Below, piece after piece: positions 1 through 9,537 of a stretch of DNA of 64,000 bases. Within the stretch, counting starts at the first letter, position 1; every line of letters begins with the position of its first letter. Where the stretch lies: assembly GCA_022786605.1 (NCBI GenBank), contig JALFWW010000017.1, positions 39,547 to 103,546 on the forward strand, given 5' to 3'. This stretch comes from Clostridia bacterium. GTDB lineage: Bacteria > Bacillota > Clostridia > Lachnospirales > Anaerotignaceae. Below the pieces are notes generated by a model. That model saw only the letters and a program-made list of their open reading frames with translations, was not told the origin of the DNA and made no database searches. Position numbers and translations under genes: made by a program.

Positions 1-57
1 TTATTCTTCCTCACGCTGAAAAAAGTACATGCGCTGAAAGGCACAAGAGAGGGTTAA
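1..57 (+). CDS. C-terminal end of an upstream CDS (partial; possibly MbhD/DUF4040-like subunit)
   Basis: Frame 1 reads LFFLTLKKVHALKGTREG* and stops 2 nt before the next ATG; the LFFLTLKK ending resembles the C-terminus of MbhD/DUF4040 subunits. Truncated by the window edge. Confidence 0.45.
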   Translation, partial: LFFLTLKKVHALKGTREG

Positions 58-59
58 AA

Positions 60-965
60 ATGAAAGAAGAAAAATCGTTCTGGCGGAAATTGAATGCGTG
101 GATCAATGGAGAGGAAGCCCTGATTCATGCTGACGAATATATCGCCAGAAGGGAACAGCCCAAAAAACGGCAGTGGCTGAAACGCCCCAATGTGCAGCAG
201 CTGAAAGCCAATAAGGGACTGTATGGATTTCTGTGTGTGCTCATTTCTGTGGTGTTTATCACCATTATGCTGCTTGTGGTTTCCAATCTGCCAACATTTG
301 GCGATCCTATGGACCCTGCAAACAATGAGGTCATGGAACGCTATCTGGAAAAAGGCATTGAAGAAACGGGTGCCATCAACTTTGTGGCAGGCATGATTCT
401 GGATTATCGTGCTTTTGATACGTTCGGGGAATCCAATGTGCTGTTCTTGGCTGTTATCTGTGTACTGATGCTGCTGAAACGAGATAAGAAAAACATCAGT
501 GAGGCAGAAGATAAGGAAATCACAGAAGACGAGATGTTGGATGCGGCGGACCATAAATCTATTTTGAAGGTCGGCGCCAAATACCTTTCTCCATTGATCA
601 TCCTGTATGGTATCTATGTCATCCTCAACGGGCACCTTTCTCCCGGTGGTGGTTTCTCCGGTGGTTCTATCATCGGTGCGGGGCTGATTCTGTACGCGGC
701 AGCCAATGGACATAAAAAAATGCAGACATTCTTTACGTTTAAAACATTTACGGGCATCAGCGTTGCCTGTCTGCTGACATACTGCGGCTGCAAAAGTTAT
801 TCTTTCTTTACGGGAGCCAACCATGTAGGTTACGCTATCCCAAAAGGGACACCAGGGGATATTCTCAGTGCGGGATTTATCCTGCCTCTGAATATTTGTG
901 TCGGATTGATTGTTGCCGCTACCATGTACGGATTTTACGCACTGTTTACAAAAGGGGATATTTGA
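60..965 (+). CDS. Mrp/Mbh-type antiporter subunit, MbhE-like N-terminal region fused to MnhB domain
   Basis: N-terminal 'PTFGDPMDPANNEV...GVEETGAINFVAGMILDYRAFDTFGE'-type MbhE/MrpA-C-terminal motif, followed by MnhB 'YLSPLIILYGIYVILNGHLSPGGGFSGGSIIGAGLIL'. Confidence 0.85.
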   Translation: MKEEKSFWRKLNAWINGEEALIHADEYIARREQPKKRQWLKRPNVQQLKANKGLYGFLCVLISVVFITIMLLVVSNLPTFGDPMDPANNEVMERYLEKGIEETGAINFVAGMILDYRAFDTFGESNVLFLAVICVLMLLKRDKKNISEAEDKEITEDEMLDAADHKSILKVGAKYLSPLIILYGIYVILNGHLSPGGGFSGGSIIGAGLILYAAANGHKKMQTFFTFKTFTGISVACLLTYCGCKSYSFFTGANHVGYAIPKGTPGDILSAGFILPLNICVGLIVAATMYGFYALFTKGDI

Positions 966-966
966 T

Positions 967-1341
967 ATGAGTCATTTGCTGATTAACTATTATGAAGCAG
1001 CTTCGGTAATCCTGTTTGGCATCGGGTTTATGAATCTGCTTCTGCAAAACAATTTGATTAAAAAATTCATTGGTTTGAACATCATGGATACGGCAGTATA
1101 TCTGTTTTTGGCAGCAAAAGGCTATATCACAGGCAGAGCCGCTCCCATTTTGTCAAACGGCATCATTGATGCGGATTATTATATCAATCCAGTACCAGCG
1201 GGTCTGGTGCTGACAGGGATCGTCGTTTCTGTCAGCATTACGGCTTTTTCTCTGGCGCTGGTACAACGGCTGTATAAACACTATGGTACATTGAATATGG
1301 ACGAGATCATGCGGTTGTCCAGAGAAAGGGAGGGAGAATGA
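967..1341 (+). CDS. mnhC: MnhC/MrpC (NuoK-like) antiporter subunit
   Basis: Small 3-TM protein with 'GIGFMNLLLQNNLIKKFIGLNIMDTAVYLFLAAKGYITG' and 'INPVPAGLVLTGIVVSVSITAFSLALVQRLY'; start ATG at 967 rather than the ORF-track start. Confidence 0.85.
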   Translation: MSHLLINYYEAASVILFGIGFMNLLLQNNLIKKFIGLNIMDTAVYLFLAAKGYITGRAAPILSNGIIDADYYINPVPAGLVLTGIVVSVSITAFSLALVQRLYKHYGTLNMDEIMRLSREREGE

Positions 1342-2846
1342 TGGAGCATGTGAATTGGATACATAACATTCCCTTCTTCAGCATTTTTCTGGCAATGTTC
1401 TGCGGGATCATTACGCCGCTGATCAAAAACGGGCGCACAGCCCATAAAGTACATGCGCTGATGGTGCTGATCGTGGCGATCATGTCTGTGATTCTGCTGG
1501 TGAATGTAACGACCACGGGGGAATCTTTCACATTCATGATGGGGCATTTCCCTGCGCCTTGGGGGAACGAACTGCGGGCAGGTCCGTTGGAAGCCATGAT
1601 GGCAGTGATTTTCAGTGTGGTCATGCTGCTGACTACCACAGGTGGTCAGGAATTTATTTTCCATGACGTTGTGCCTGAAAAACAAAGTTTTTACTTCATC
1701 ATGCTCAATGCCCTCTTTGGTTCCATGCTGGCATTGGCATATACCAATGATATTTTTACAGCTTACGTATTCATTGAAATTCTGACCATCGCGTCCTGTG
1801 CACTTATCATGGCAAAAGGTACAGCACAGTCTATGGTTGGCACGACGCATTATCTGGTTATCAGTCTGTTGGGTTCCGGTACGATACTGCTGGGTATCAG
1901 TATTCTGTATAGTATTACAGGACACCTGCTGTTCCCACAGATGAAAGAAGCCATTGTGGAGCTGGTGGCAACAGGACAGTATACATTCCCCCTGCTGGTG
2001 GTAACGGGGTTTGTGTTCATTGGTCTTGCCATCAAAAGTGCGCTTTTCCCTTTCCATTCCATGTTGCCCGGTGCTTATCAGGCGGCAGTTCCCACATCCA
2101 GTGGGGTGTTGTCCGGTCTGGTGCTGAAAAGCTACATTTTCCTTGCCATTAAGCTGATCTACAGCGTTTTTTCCGTAGATGTTATGCTGCAGCTGAAGAT
2201 CATTGACATTCTGTTTGTGTTTGGTCTGGCTGGTATGGTCATGGGGTCTGTGTATGCCATGCGGGAAACCCGTATGAAACGTATGCTCGCTTATTCTTCT
2301 GTGGCACAGATCGGGTATATCTATATGGGGATCGGTATGGCTACCAGAATCGCTATGGTTGCGGCATGTTTCCATATCCTTGCCCATGCGGTGACAAAAT
2401 CCATGTTGTTCCTTTGCTGCGGACAGATGGTAGAGGACAGCGGCGGCAAAGAACAGATTTATTATCTGCGGGGTGCAGGAAGAAGAAATCCTCTGGCAGG
2501 CATCGGCTTTACGGTCGGGGCATTGTCCATGGTCGGTGTGCCGCTGTTTGTAGGCTTTATCTCCAAGCTGTATTTCGCAACAGCATCTGTATACGCGCCA
2601 GGAAAAATGGCAGCGGTTTTGATCGTTCTTGGGATCAGTATGATACTGAACGCAATGTATTTCCTGCCTTCCGTTATTGCAATCTGGACACCTGTAAAAG
2701 CAGAGGGAGAGGAACAGGCATCTGTTTCTGTTTCGCCGGCTTTTGGCGTTTGTATTATATTGTTTGTACTCATCAATATCGCATTGGGCATATATTATCG
2801 TCCTTTTATCGAAATCATCGAACGGGGCATTATTTTGCTGCAGTAA
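1338..2846 (+). CDS. NuoN/MrpD-like proton-translocating subunit (antiporter paralogue 1)
   Basis: ~14-TM protein with proton_antipo_M motifs (ALFPFHSMLPGAYQAAVPTSSGVLSGLVLKS; AYSSVAQIGYIYMGIG); overlaps mnhC by 4 nt (ATGA). Confidence 0.9.
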   Translation: MMEHVNWIHNIPFFSIFLAMFCGIITPLIKNGRTAHKVHALMVLIVAIMSVILLVNVTTTGESFTFMMGHFPAPWGNELRAGPLEAMMAVIFSVVMLLTTTGGQEFIFHDVVPEKQSFYFIMLNALFGSMLALAYTNDIFTAYVFIEILTIASCALIMAKGTAQSMVGTTHYLVISLLGSGTILLGISILYSITGHLLFPQMKEAIVELVATGQYTFPLLVVTGFVFIGLAIKSALFPFHSMLPGAYQAAVPTSSGVLSGLVLKSYIFLAIKLIYSVFSVDVMLQLKIIDILFVFGLAGMVMGSVYAMRETRMKRMLAYSSVAQIGYIYMGIGMATRIAMVAACFHILAHAVTKSMLFLCCGQMVEDSGGKEQIYYLRGAGRRNPLAGIGFTVGALSMVGVPLFVGFISKLYFATASVYAPGKMAAVLIVLGISMILNAMYFLPSVIAIWTPVKAEGEEQASVSVSPAFGVCIILFVLINIALGIYYRPFIEIIERGIILLQ

Positions 2847-2879
2847 TAACGGGAAACAAGAGGGGATAGGTGATAAAAA

Positions 2880-4346
2880 ATGAATGGAAATGAAATCCTG
2901 CTGTTTCCTTTGCTGTTTCCCGTAATCGCTGGTATTATCATCGGCTTTCAGAAACAGGAAAAACAGCGGAATCTACTGGTGTTTGCAACACTGGTTATAG
3001 AACTTGCGGCGGTGCTTTATTTGTCCATAGGGGAATATACCTTCACTCTGTGGCAGATGACCGACCGCCTTGCATTGGCATACCATACGGATGGTCTTGC
3101 CAAACTCTTTGCCTGCATGATCTGTATCATCTGGTTGTTGGCAGGGATTTATGCCTTTGAGTATATGAAGCATGAACAGAAACCGGCACGGTTTTTCATG
3201 TTTTACACGATGTCGTTGGGAGCACTCATGAGTCTTTGCTTCTCCGCGAACATGATGACATTATATTTATCTTATGAATATATGACACTTCTTACATTGC
3301 CTCTGGTGATCCATACAGGAACACCGGAAGCGGTGCGGGCTGGTATGAAATATCTGGGGTATTCCGTATTTGGCGCAGGTTTGGGGCTGATGGGCTTCTT
3401 CTTCCTGAACAGCTACTGTGATACCACTACATTCATGCCCAGCGGTACATTGAATCTGGAGCTGTTGGCAGGCAATGAAAACGTATTGCTGGCAGTATAC
3501 TTCCTGATGATGATTGGTTTTGGCTGTAAAGCAGGTATGTTCCCGCTGCACGCGTGGCTGCCTACAGCCCATCCTGTGGCACCTTCACCGGCATCCGCAG
3601 TCCTTTCCGGTATCATCACAAAAGGCGGCGTCATTGCCATCATTCGCGTGACTTATTATCTGGTAGGACCGGATTTTATCCGTGGTACTTGGGCGCAGAA
3701 CACATTGCTGACCCTTGCCATCATCACCGTATTTATGGGCTCCATGCTGGCATATAAAGAAAAACTGCTGAAACGCCGTCTGGCGTACTCTACAGTGAGT
3801 CAGGTTTCTTATGTGCTCTTTGGGCTGTTCCTGCTGCATCCACTGGGATTCTTGGGTGCACTCATGCAGGTGGTATTCCATGCGGTGGCAAAGAATATCC
3901 TGTTCCTTGGGGCAGGCGCTATCATTTATAAAACAGGCAAAACATTCGTATATGAATTGAGAGGATTGGGAAAGGAAATGCCCATCGTTATGTGGACATT
4001 TGCCATTGCTTCTCTGTCCCTCATCGGGATTCCGCCTACAGCCGGCTTTGTCAGCAAATGGTATCTGGCACAGGGCGGTCTGCAGCCGGACTTCGGTACT
4101 TTAGGACTGGTTGGTGTTGCGGTGCTCATGGTCAGCGCATTGTTGACAGCTGGGTATCTGCTGCCCATCGTATCGGCGGCGTTCTTCCCGGGAAAAGAGT
4201 ATGATTACGGCAGTCTGAAAAAGAAAGAGCCCAATTACCTGATGACGGTTCCGCTGATTCTTTTGGCATTGGCAGCGGTGGCATTTGGGGCATTTCCTCA
4301 GTGCCTTACAGACTGGATTACAAACATTAGCGGCGTCATTTTCTAA
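2880..4346 (+). CDS. NuoM/MrpD-like proton-translocating subunit (antiporter paralogue 2)
   Basis: GMFPLHAWLPTAHPVAPSPASAVLSGIITKGG; AYSTVSQVSYVLFGLFL; FHAVAKNILFLGAGAI. Confidence 0.9.
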   Translation: MNGNEILLFPLLFPVIAGIIIGFQKQEKQRNLLVFATLVIELAAVLYLSIGEYTFTLWQMTDRLALAYHTDGLAKLFACMICIIWLLAGIYAFEYMKHEQKPARFFMFYTMSLGALMSLCFSANMMTLYLSYEYMTLLTLPLVIHTGTPEAVRAGMKYLGYSVFGAGLGLMGFFFLNSYCDTTTFMPSGTLNLELLAGNENVLLAVYFLMMIGFGCKAGMFPLHAWLPTAHPVAPSPASAVLSGIITKGGVIAIIRVTYYLVGPDFIRGTWAQNTLLTLAIITVFMGSMLAYKEKLLKRRLAYSTVSQVSYVLFGLFLLHPLGFLGALMQVVFHAVAKNILFLGAGAIIYKTGKTFVYELRGLGKEMPIVMWTFAIASLSLIGIPPTAGFVSKWYLAQGGLQPDFGTLGLVGVAVLMVSALLTAGYLLPIVSAAFFPGKEYDYGSLKKKEPNYLMTVPLILLALAAVAFGAFPQCLTDWITNISGVIF

Positions 4347-4364
4347 AGAAAAGGTGGGAACAAT

Positions 4365-5843
4365 ATGGGCGCATTGATTACGGTTTTACCGGTATTCTTT
4401 CCGATTCTTGCGGGAATTTGTCTGCTGCCGGTAAGATTTAAAGAAAGAAAACAACGAGAACAATGGGTTTTGACCATTGTGGTTTTGAACGCCATTTTTG
4501 CCCTGTTCGCCATCTGGAGCGGAAAGGCAGAAGCGTTTACACTGTTCCATTTCAGCGATAAGCTGTCTTTGGAACTGCATATGGATGGTTTGTCCAAAGT
4601 CTTTGGTACCATGGTATCTGTGCTTTGGATTCTGACCACTATTTACGGGTTTGAATATATGACCCATGAAGGACACGAAGACCGGTTTTTTGCATTCTTC
4701 ACCATGACTTTTGGTGTGGTACTGGGGATTGCCTTTTCCGGCAACTTCCTGACCATGTATTTATTCTATGAATTCTTGACACTGGTTACATTGCCTCTGG
4801 TTATGCACGCCATGGATAACAAGGCAAGACACGCCGGAAAGATGTATATCCTTTATATGATGTTCGGTGCGGCACTGGCGTTCATTGGTTTTGTATTTGT
4901 GTACTGCTATGGTACATCCATCGACTTTGTGCCGGGTGGGGTGCTCAATCCTATTCTGGTGGCAGGACATGAAACCACATTGCAGTTGGTATTTATTGCG
5001 GCATTCTTCGGCTTTGGCGTCAAAGCGGCAGTTTTCCCGCTGTATCGTTGGCTGCCAAAAGCCTCGGTGGCACCGACACCTGTTACAGCGTTGCTCCATG
5101 CGGTAGCTGTCGTAAAATCAGGTATCTTTGCCATCATCCGTCTGACTTATTACAGCTTTGGCACTGATTTTCTGGTGGGTACCGTTGCACAGAATGTGAT
5201 GCTGGTGGCAGCAGCCATCACCATTGTATTCGGTTCCACAGTTGCTCTGAGGACACCCCATATCAAGAGAAGATTCGCTTATTCCACAGTATCTAATCTG
5301 TCTTATATCATTTTCGGTATCGCTTTGATGACACCTCTTGGACTAGCGGCGGCATTGATGCACATGATTTACCATGCGGTACTGAAAATCACATTGTTCT
5401 TTACAGCCGGTGCGGTACTATATAAAACCCATAGGGAATACCTGTACGAAGTGGAAGGTTTTGGCAGATTGATGCCTGTTACATTTGCAGCCATGACCAT
5501 TACGGGTATCGGGCTGGTAGGTATTCCGCCTTTTGCTGGATTTCATAGTAAATGGGCATTGGCAACGGCGGCAGTGCAGGGTGGAAACCCAGTATCTTAT
5601 CTGGGAATTCTGGCATTGATCATTTCCGCATTGCTGACAGCTTTGTATGTATTTTATATTGTGGTGCGGGCGTACTTCCCCAGAAATAAGGAGTACCCGG
5701 AAGGATATTATGACCATGTCCAAGACCCGAACTGGTATATGAAGGGTCCCTTGATCATACTGACCATCGCTTCTCTGGTGTTGGCATTTACACCGGGACC
5801 TTTGATGGAAGCGTTGCAGCGTGTTGTTATGTACTTGAATTAA
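4365..5843 (+). CDS. NuoM/MrpD-like proton-translocating subunit (antiporter paralogue 3)
   Basis: AVFPLYRWLPKASVAPTPVTALLHAVAVVKSG; AYSTVSNLSYIIFGIAL; closely resembles the preceding ORF. Confidence 0.9.
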   Translation: MGALITVLPVFFPILAGICLLPVRFKERKQREQWVLTIVVLNAIFALFAIWSGKAEAFTLFHFSDKLSLELHMDGLSKVFGTMVSVLWILTTIYGFEYMTHEGHEDRFFAFFTMTFGVVLGIAFSGNFLTMYLFYEFLTLVTLPLVMHAMDNKARHAGKMYILYMMFGAALAFIGFVFVYCYGTSIDFVPGGVLNPILVAGHETTLQLVFIAAFFGFGVKAAVFPLYRWLPKASVAPTPVTALLHAVAVVKSGIFAIIRLTYYSFGTDFLVGTVAQNVMLVAAAITIVFGSTVALRTPHIKRRFAYSTVSNLSYIIFGIALMTPLGLAAALMHMIYHAVLKITLFFTAGAVLYKTHREYLYEVEGFGRLMPVTFAAMTITGIGLVGIPPFAGFHSKWALATAAVQGGNPVSYLGILALIISALLTALYVFYIVVRAYFPRNKEYPEGYYDHVQDPNWYMKGPLIILTIASLVLAFTPGPLMEALQRVVMYLN

Positions 5844-5858
5844 AGGAGGGGGAGAAAA

Positions 5859-7817
5859 ATGGGTATCAACAATTCAATCATATTGCCTTTTCTGGTTTTC
5901 TTCCCTATGCTGGGCGGTGTTGTTGGGTATATCATTGGCAGAAAAAATAAAAATGCCAGAGATTACTGGGCAATGCTGGTAACTCTTCTGACGTTTGGTG
6001 CATCTCTGCTGCTCATTGGCAAAGAAGAAGTTTTTCAAGAAGCGGGCATCTGTGGTCTGGGGCTGCTCTTTGCCGGCGGCGGGCTGCAAGTGATTCTGGC
6101 GGTGCTGACTGGAGCTATTTGGTTCATCACTGCCATTTATTCCAAAGAATATTTCCAGCAGGACAGAAACCGCAATCGGTATTATCTGTTCATGCTGCTG
6201 ACAGAAGGAGCAACCATGGGGATTTTCCTCTCAGCCGACTTTTTTACCACATTTATTTTCTTCGAAATCATGTCCTTCACTTCTTTTGTGATGGTTATGC
6301 ATGACGAAACACAAGAAGCTATCCGGGCTGCACACACCTATCTGGCAGTAGCAGTGCTGGGGGGCTTGGTGACACTCATGGGGCTGTTCATGCTCTATCA
6401 GAAAACAGGTACATTGCAGATGGATCTGCTCCAGCAATTTATGGCACAGCAGACAGATAAATCTGCGTTCTATGGCATCGGTGTTCTGGTGTTCTTCGGC
6501 TTTGCGGCAAAAGCAGGGTTATTCCCTCTGCATATCTGGCTGCCCAATGCCTATACATTGGCGCCTGCCCCTGCCAGCGCACTGCTGTCCTGTCTGCTGA
6601 CAAAGACCGGTGTGTTCGGCATTATGATGATCACCGCGAAAATCTTTTTCCATGATGCCCCTTGGGGAAATTTCATGCTGGTTCTTGGTATGATCACCAT
6701 GCTCATGGGCGCAATTCTGGCGCTGTTCTCCATCAATCTGAAACGGACACTGGCATGTTCTTCCATGTCCCAGATCGGTTTTATGATGGTGGGTATTGCC
6801 ATGCAGGGGATTTTGGGCGAACATAACGCCCTTGCGGCTTCCGGTACACTGCTCCACTTCATCAACCATTCTATGCTGAAATTGGTGCTGTTCCTGTCCG
6901 CAGGCGTGGTATTTATGAACCTCCATGAACTGGATTTGAATAAAATCAAAGGTTTTGGACGGGATAAACTGCTGCTGAAAGTGGTATTCCTTATGGCGCT
7001 TTTGGGTATCGGCGGTATTCCTTTCTGGAATGGCTATGTCAGCAAAACACTGCTTCACGAAAGCATCGTGGAATATATTCACATTCTGGAAGAAGCGGGA
7101 CAGTCTGTGCTTTACATGAAAACAGTGGAATATCTGTTCCTTTTTGCCGGCGGTTTGACACTGGCGTACATGACAAAGATTTTCGTTGCTGTTTTTGTGG
7201 AGAAAAACAGCCATCCCTTACCCGTACAGAAACAGGGGGCTTATTTGAACCCTGTGAATAAAGTGATTTTGGCACTGTGCGCATTGGCACTGCCTGTATG
7301 CGGTATGCTGCCTCATCTGACACAGGATCGTATTTCCGCACTGGGTGTTACATTCTTGGGTGCTCATGCACCGGATCACGCAGTGGAATATTTCGCTTGG
7401 GTGAACTTAAAAGGCGCAGTTATTTCCCTCATTGTAGGCGCGGCTGTATATTTCCTCTTTGTTCGTACGGTTCTGGTACGGGAAAACGAACAGGGTGAAA
7501 CCATTTATCTGGATCGTTGGCCTGCATGGCTGAATCTGGAAGATAAGGTATATCGTCCGATTCTGCTGGGAATACTGCCTTTTATCGGCGGCTTCTTCGC
7601 AAGACTGGCAGGCACTTTGACAGATGGATTCATTTCCCTGCTGCGTATGGCGATCTTTAACAGTGACAACGCAAGAGTCGTTCCTCCAGAAGATAAGTAT
7701 TTCTCTGCTTATACCGATGGGGAAACAGACAAAACCGTTTACCGTGAAGGCTTTGCGCGAAGCCTGCTGATGATCGGTATCGGACTTGCCATTGCAATGC
7801 TTTATATTTTGATCTAA
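5859..7817 (+). CDS. NuoL/MrpA-N-like proton-translocating subunit with C-terminal extension (antiporter paralogue 4)
   Basis: 652 aa; GLFPLHIWLPNAYTLAPAPASALLSCLLTKTGVFG; SSMSQIGFMMVGIAMQGILG; extended C-terminus. Confidence 0.9.
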   Translation: MGINNSIILPFLVFFPMLGGVVGYIIGRKNKNARDYWAMLVTLLTFGASLLLIGKEEVFQEAGICGLGLLFAGGGLQVILAVLTGAIWFITAIYSKEYFQQDRNRNRYYLFMLLTEGATMGIFLSADFFTTFIFFEIMSFTSFVMVMHDETQEAIRAAHTYLAVAVLGGLVTLMGLFMLYQKTGTLQMDLLQQFMAQQTDKSAFYGIGVLVFFGFAAKAGLFPLHIWLPNAYTLAPAPASALLSCLLTKTGVFGIMMITAKIFFHDAPWGNFMLVLGMITMLMGAILALFSINLKRTLACSSMSQIGFMMVGIAMQGILGEHNALAASGTLLHFINHSMLKLVLFLSAGVVFMNLHELDLNKIKGFGRDKLLLKVVFLMALLGIGGIPFWNGYVSKTLLHESIVEYIHILEEAGQSVLYMKTVEYLFLFAGGLTLAYMTKIFVAVFVEKNSHPLPVQKQGAYLNPVNKVILALCALALPVCGMLPHLTQDRISALGVTFLGAHAPDHAVEYFAWVNLKGAVISLIVGAAVYFLFVRTVLVRENEQGETIYLDRWPAWLNLEDKVYRPILLGILPFIGGFFARLAGTLTDGFISLLRMAIFNSDNARVVPPEDKYFSAYTDGETDKTVYREGFARSLLMIGIGLAIAMLYILI

Positions 7818-7819
7818 AA

Positions 7820-7873
7820 TAAAAAGATAGATGAAACGGGGATTTTCCGGGGCATCTATCTTTTTTTTGTGTT
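7820..7873 (+). terminator. Rho-independent terminator of the antiporter cluster
   Basis: AAAAGATAGATG...CATCTATCTTTTTTTT inverted repeat directly after the stop codon. Confidence 0.85.
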
Positions 7874-7943
7874 ATTTGACAGGAAGCCCTTTGCTATGTA
7901 AAATAAAATCAGAACAAGTCATACAAAAGGAGAAGAAACATAC

Positions 7944-9017
7944 ATGAAGTGGAAAAAAACAGCAGCCCTTGTGCTGGCATCTGTGTTTATACTGAGTGGC
8001 TGTACCGAAAAAAGAGAACAGGCACAGCAAATGCTTGCCCAGGCGAAAGAGGAAAATCGCCATGAAGCTACAACATTTGCCATGGATACAGTCATGACCT
8101 TTACGGTGTATCATGAAAACGGCGAACAGATTATGACCGACGCGGAACAGGAAATCCGCAGATTGGAACGTCTGCTTTCTGTGACCATGGAGGACAGCGA
8201 GATTGCGCAGCTCAATGCCAATGGGGGGAAAGAAGCAGTGCCGGTTTCTGAGGATACCATGTCTTTACTGAAAACAGCTCAGGAAATGGACACCCTGACA
8301 GGAGGATGTTATGATATGACCATTTCCCCTGTGGTGAAGGCGTGGGGATTTACAGAGGAAGAACATCATGTGCCTACACAGACGGAACTGGATGCACTGA
8401 TGCCATTGGTAGATAACGACAGCGTGATACTTTCGGAAGAAGACCAGACAGCATATCTGGCAAAAGAAGGTATGGCGGTGGATCTGGGAGGTATTGCAAA
8501 AGGCTATACTTCCGACGCAGTCACAAAACTTATGAAAGAAGAAGGCGTGGAATCCGCCTTGATCTGGCTGGGGGGCAATATTTCAGCCATTGGCAATAAA
8601 CCTGACGGAAATCCATGGAAGATTGCCGTGGAAAATCCCCTGAATGCCAATGATTATGTGGGTTTGGTAGAAGTATCGGACTGCTCTGTCATTACTTCCG
8701 GTGGATATCAGCGGTACTTCGATCAGGACGGCAAACGGTATCACCATATTATCGACCCTGCTACAGGCTATCCTTCTGACAGCGGTTTGCTTTCTGTAAC
8801 CATCATTTCAGAAAACGGAACTAAAGCCGATGCCCTTTCTACAGCCCTCTTTGTTATGGGTTATGACCGGGCGGTGGAATTATGGCGGCAGAGTGATGAT
8901 TTTGAAGTGATTTTTGTAACGGAGGATGGAAAAGTCATTGCCACAGAAGGGATTGCGGATCAGTTCACTTTTGAAGGGAAAGACAATGATTTTACATATG
9001 AAACGGTGACAAGATAA
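7944..9017 (+). CDS. apbE: FAD:protein FMN transferase (ApbE family lipoprotein)
   Basis: Lipobox FILSGC; AMDTVMTFTVY; DLGGIAKGYTSDAV; YHHIIDPATGYPSDSGLLSVTI; TKADALSTALFVMG. Confidence 0.92.
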   Translation: MKWKKTAALVLASVFILSGCTEKREQAQQMLAQAKEENRHEATTFAMDTVMTFTVYHENGEQIMTDAEQEIRRLERLLSVTMEDSEIAQLNANGGKEAVPVSEDTMSLLKTAQEMDTLTGGCYDMTISPVVKAWGFTEEEHHVPTQTELDALMPLVDNDSVILSEEDQTAYLAKEGMAVDLGGIAKGYTSDAVTKLMKEEGVESALIWLGGNISAIGNKPDGNPWKIAVENPLNANDYVGLVEVSDCSVITSGGYQRYFDQDGKRYHHIIDPATGYPSDSGLLSVTIISENGTKADALSTALFVMGYDRAVELWRQSDDFEVIFVTEDGKVIATEGIADQFTFEGKDNDFTYETVTR

Positions 9018-9034
9018 AGAAAGGTGGGTATGTT

Positions 9035-9319
9035 ATGAAAAAGTTAGCAGCATTTTTGAATGATTATGTGCTGGAATGTGACTGGAAAGACATGGCACTG
9101 ATCAAAACCTGTGTTTGCGCCTTTGGTGTGATGCTGGGGCTGACGGTGAAAAAAGAACGGAAAAAACCTGTGATGATTCTCAGCTCTTTGATCTTTCTGG
9201 TGACAGCGTGTCTGACAGCGGTAAGATTTGTACTGGAACTGTCTGAGGATGATTTTGAAGAAGATCATGAAGACGATGAAGAAGGCTTTGTGATGCGGAT
9301 CGTAGCAGAGGACGAATAA
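9035..9319 (+). CDS. Small membrane protein of unknown function
   Basis: 94 aa with TM segments and an acidic C-terminus; good RBS (GAAAGGTGG); directly follows apbE. Confidence 0.6.
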   Translation: MKKLAAFLNDYVLECDWKDMALIKTCVCAFGVMLGLTVKKERKKPVMILSSLIFLVTACLTAVRFVLELSEDDFEEDHEDDEEGFVMRIVAEDE

Positions 9320-9340
9320 GAATAAAAAGACCGAATCTTT

Positions 9341-9518
9341 AGGGACATCTTCAAAAGAAAACAAAGCAAGCTGAAATCCTTATGATATAGAGGATTTCAG
9401 CTTGCTTATTTTTATAAGATTTTATTTGTTATGTTTTCTTATGAAGACAGCCATCGCAATTCACCTTAAGAAATCAAGGAAAAGGGAAACCAATGTTTTC
9501 TTAAGGTGAAGTTGCTTT
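9341..9518 (+). repeat. Doubly palindromic dispersed repeat, copy 1 (A->B orientation)
   Basis: AGGGACATCTTC...AGCTGAAATCC/GGATTTCAGCT...TGTTTTCTTATGAAGACAGCC + GCAATTCACCTTAAG/CTTAAGGTGAAGTTGCTTT; flanked by host arms AAAAAGACCGAATC (9324-9337) and GGTTCGGACTTTTTT (9522-9536). Confidence 0.85.
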
Positions 9519-9537
9519 ACGGGTTCGGACTTTTTTG

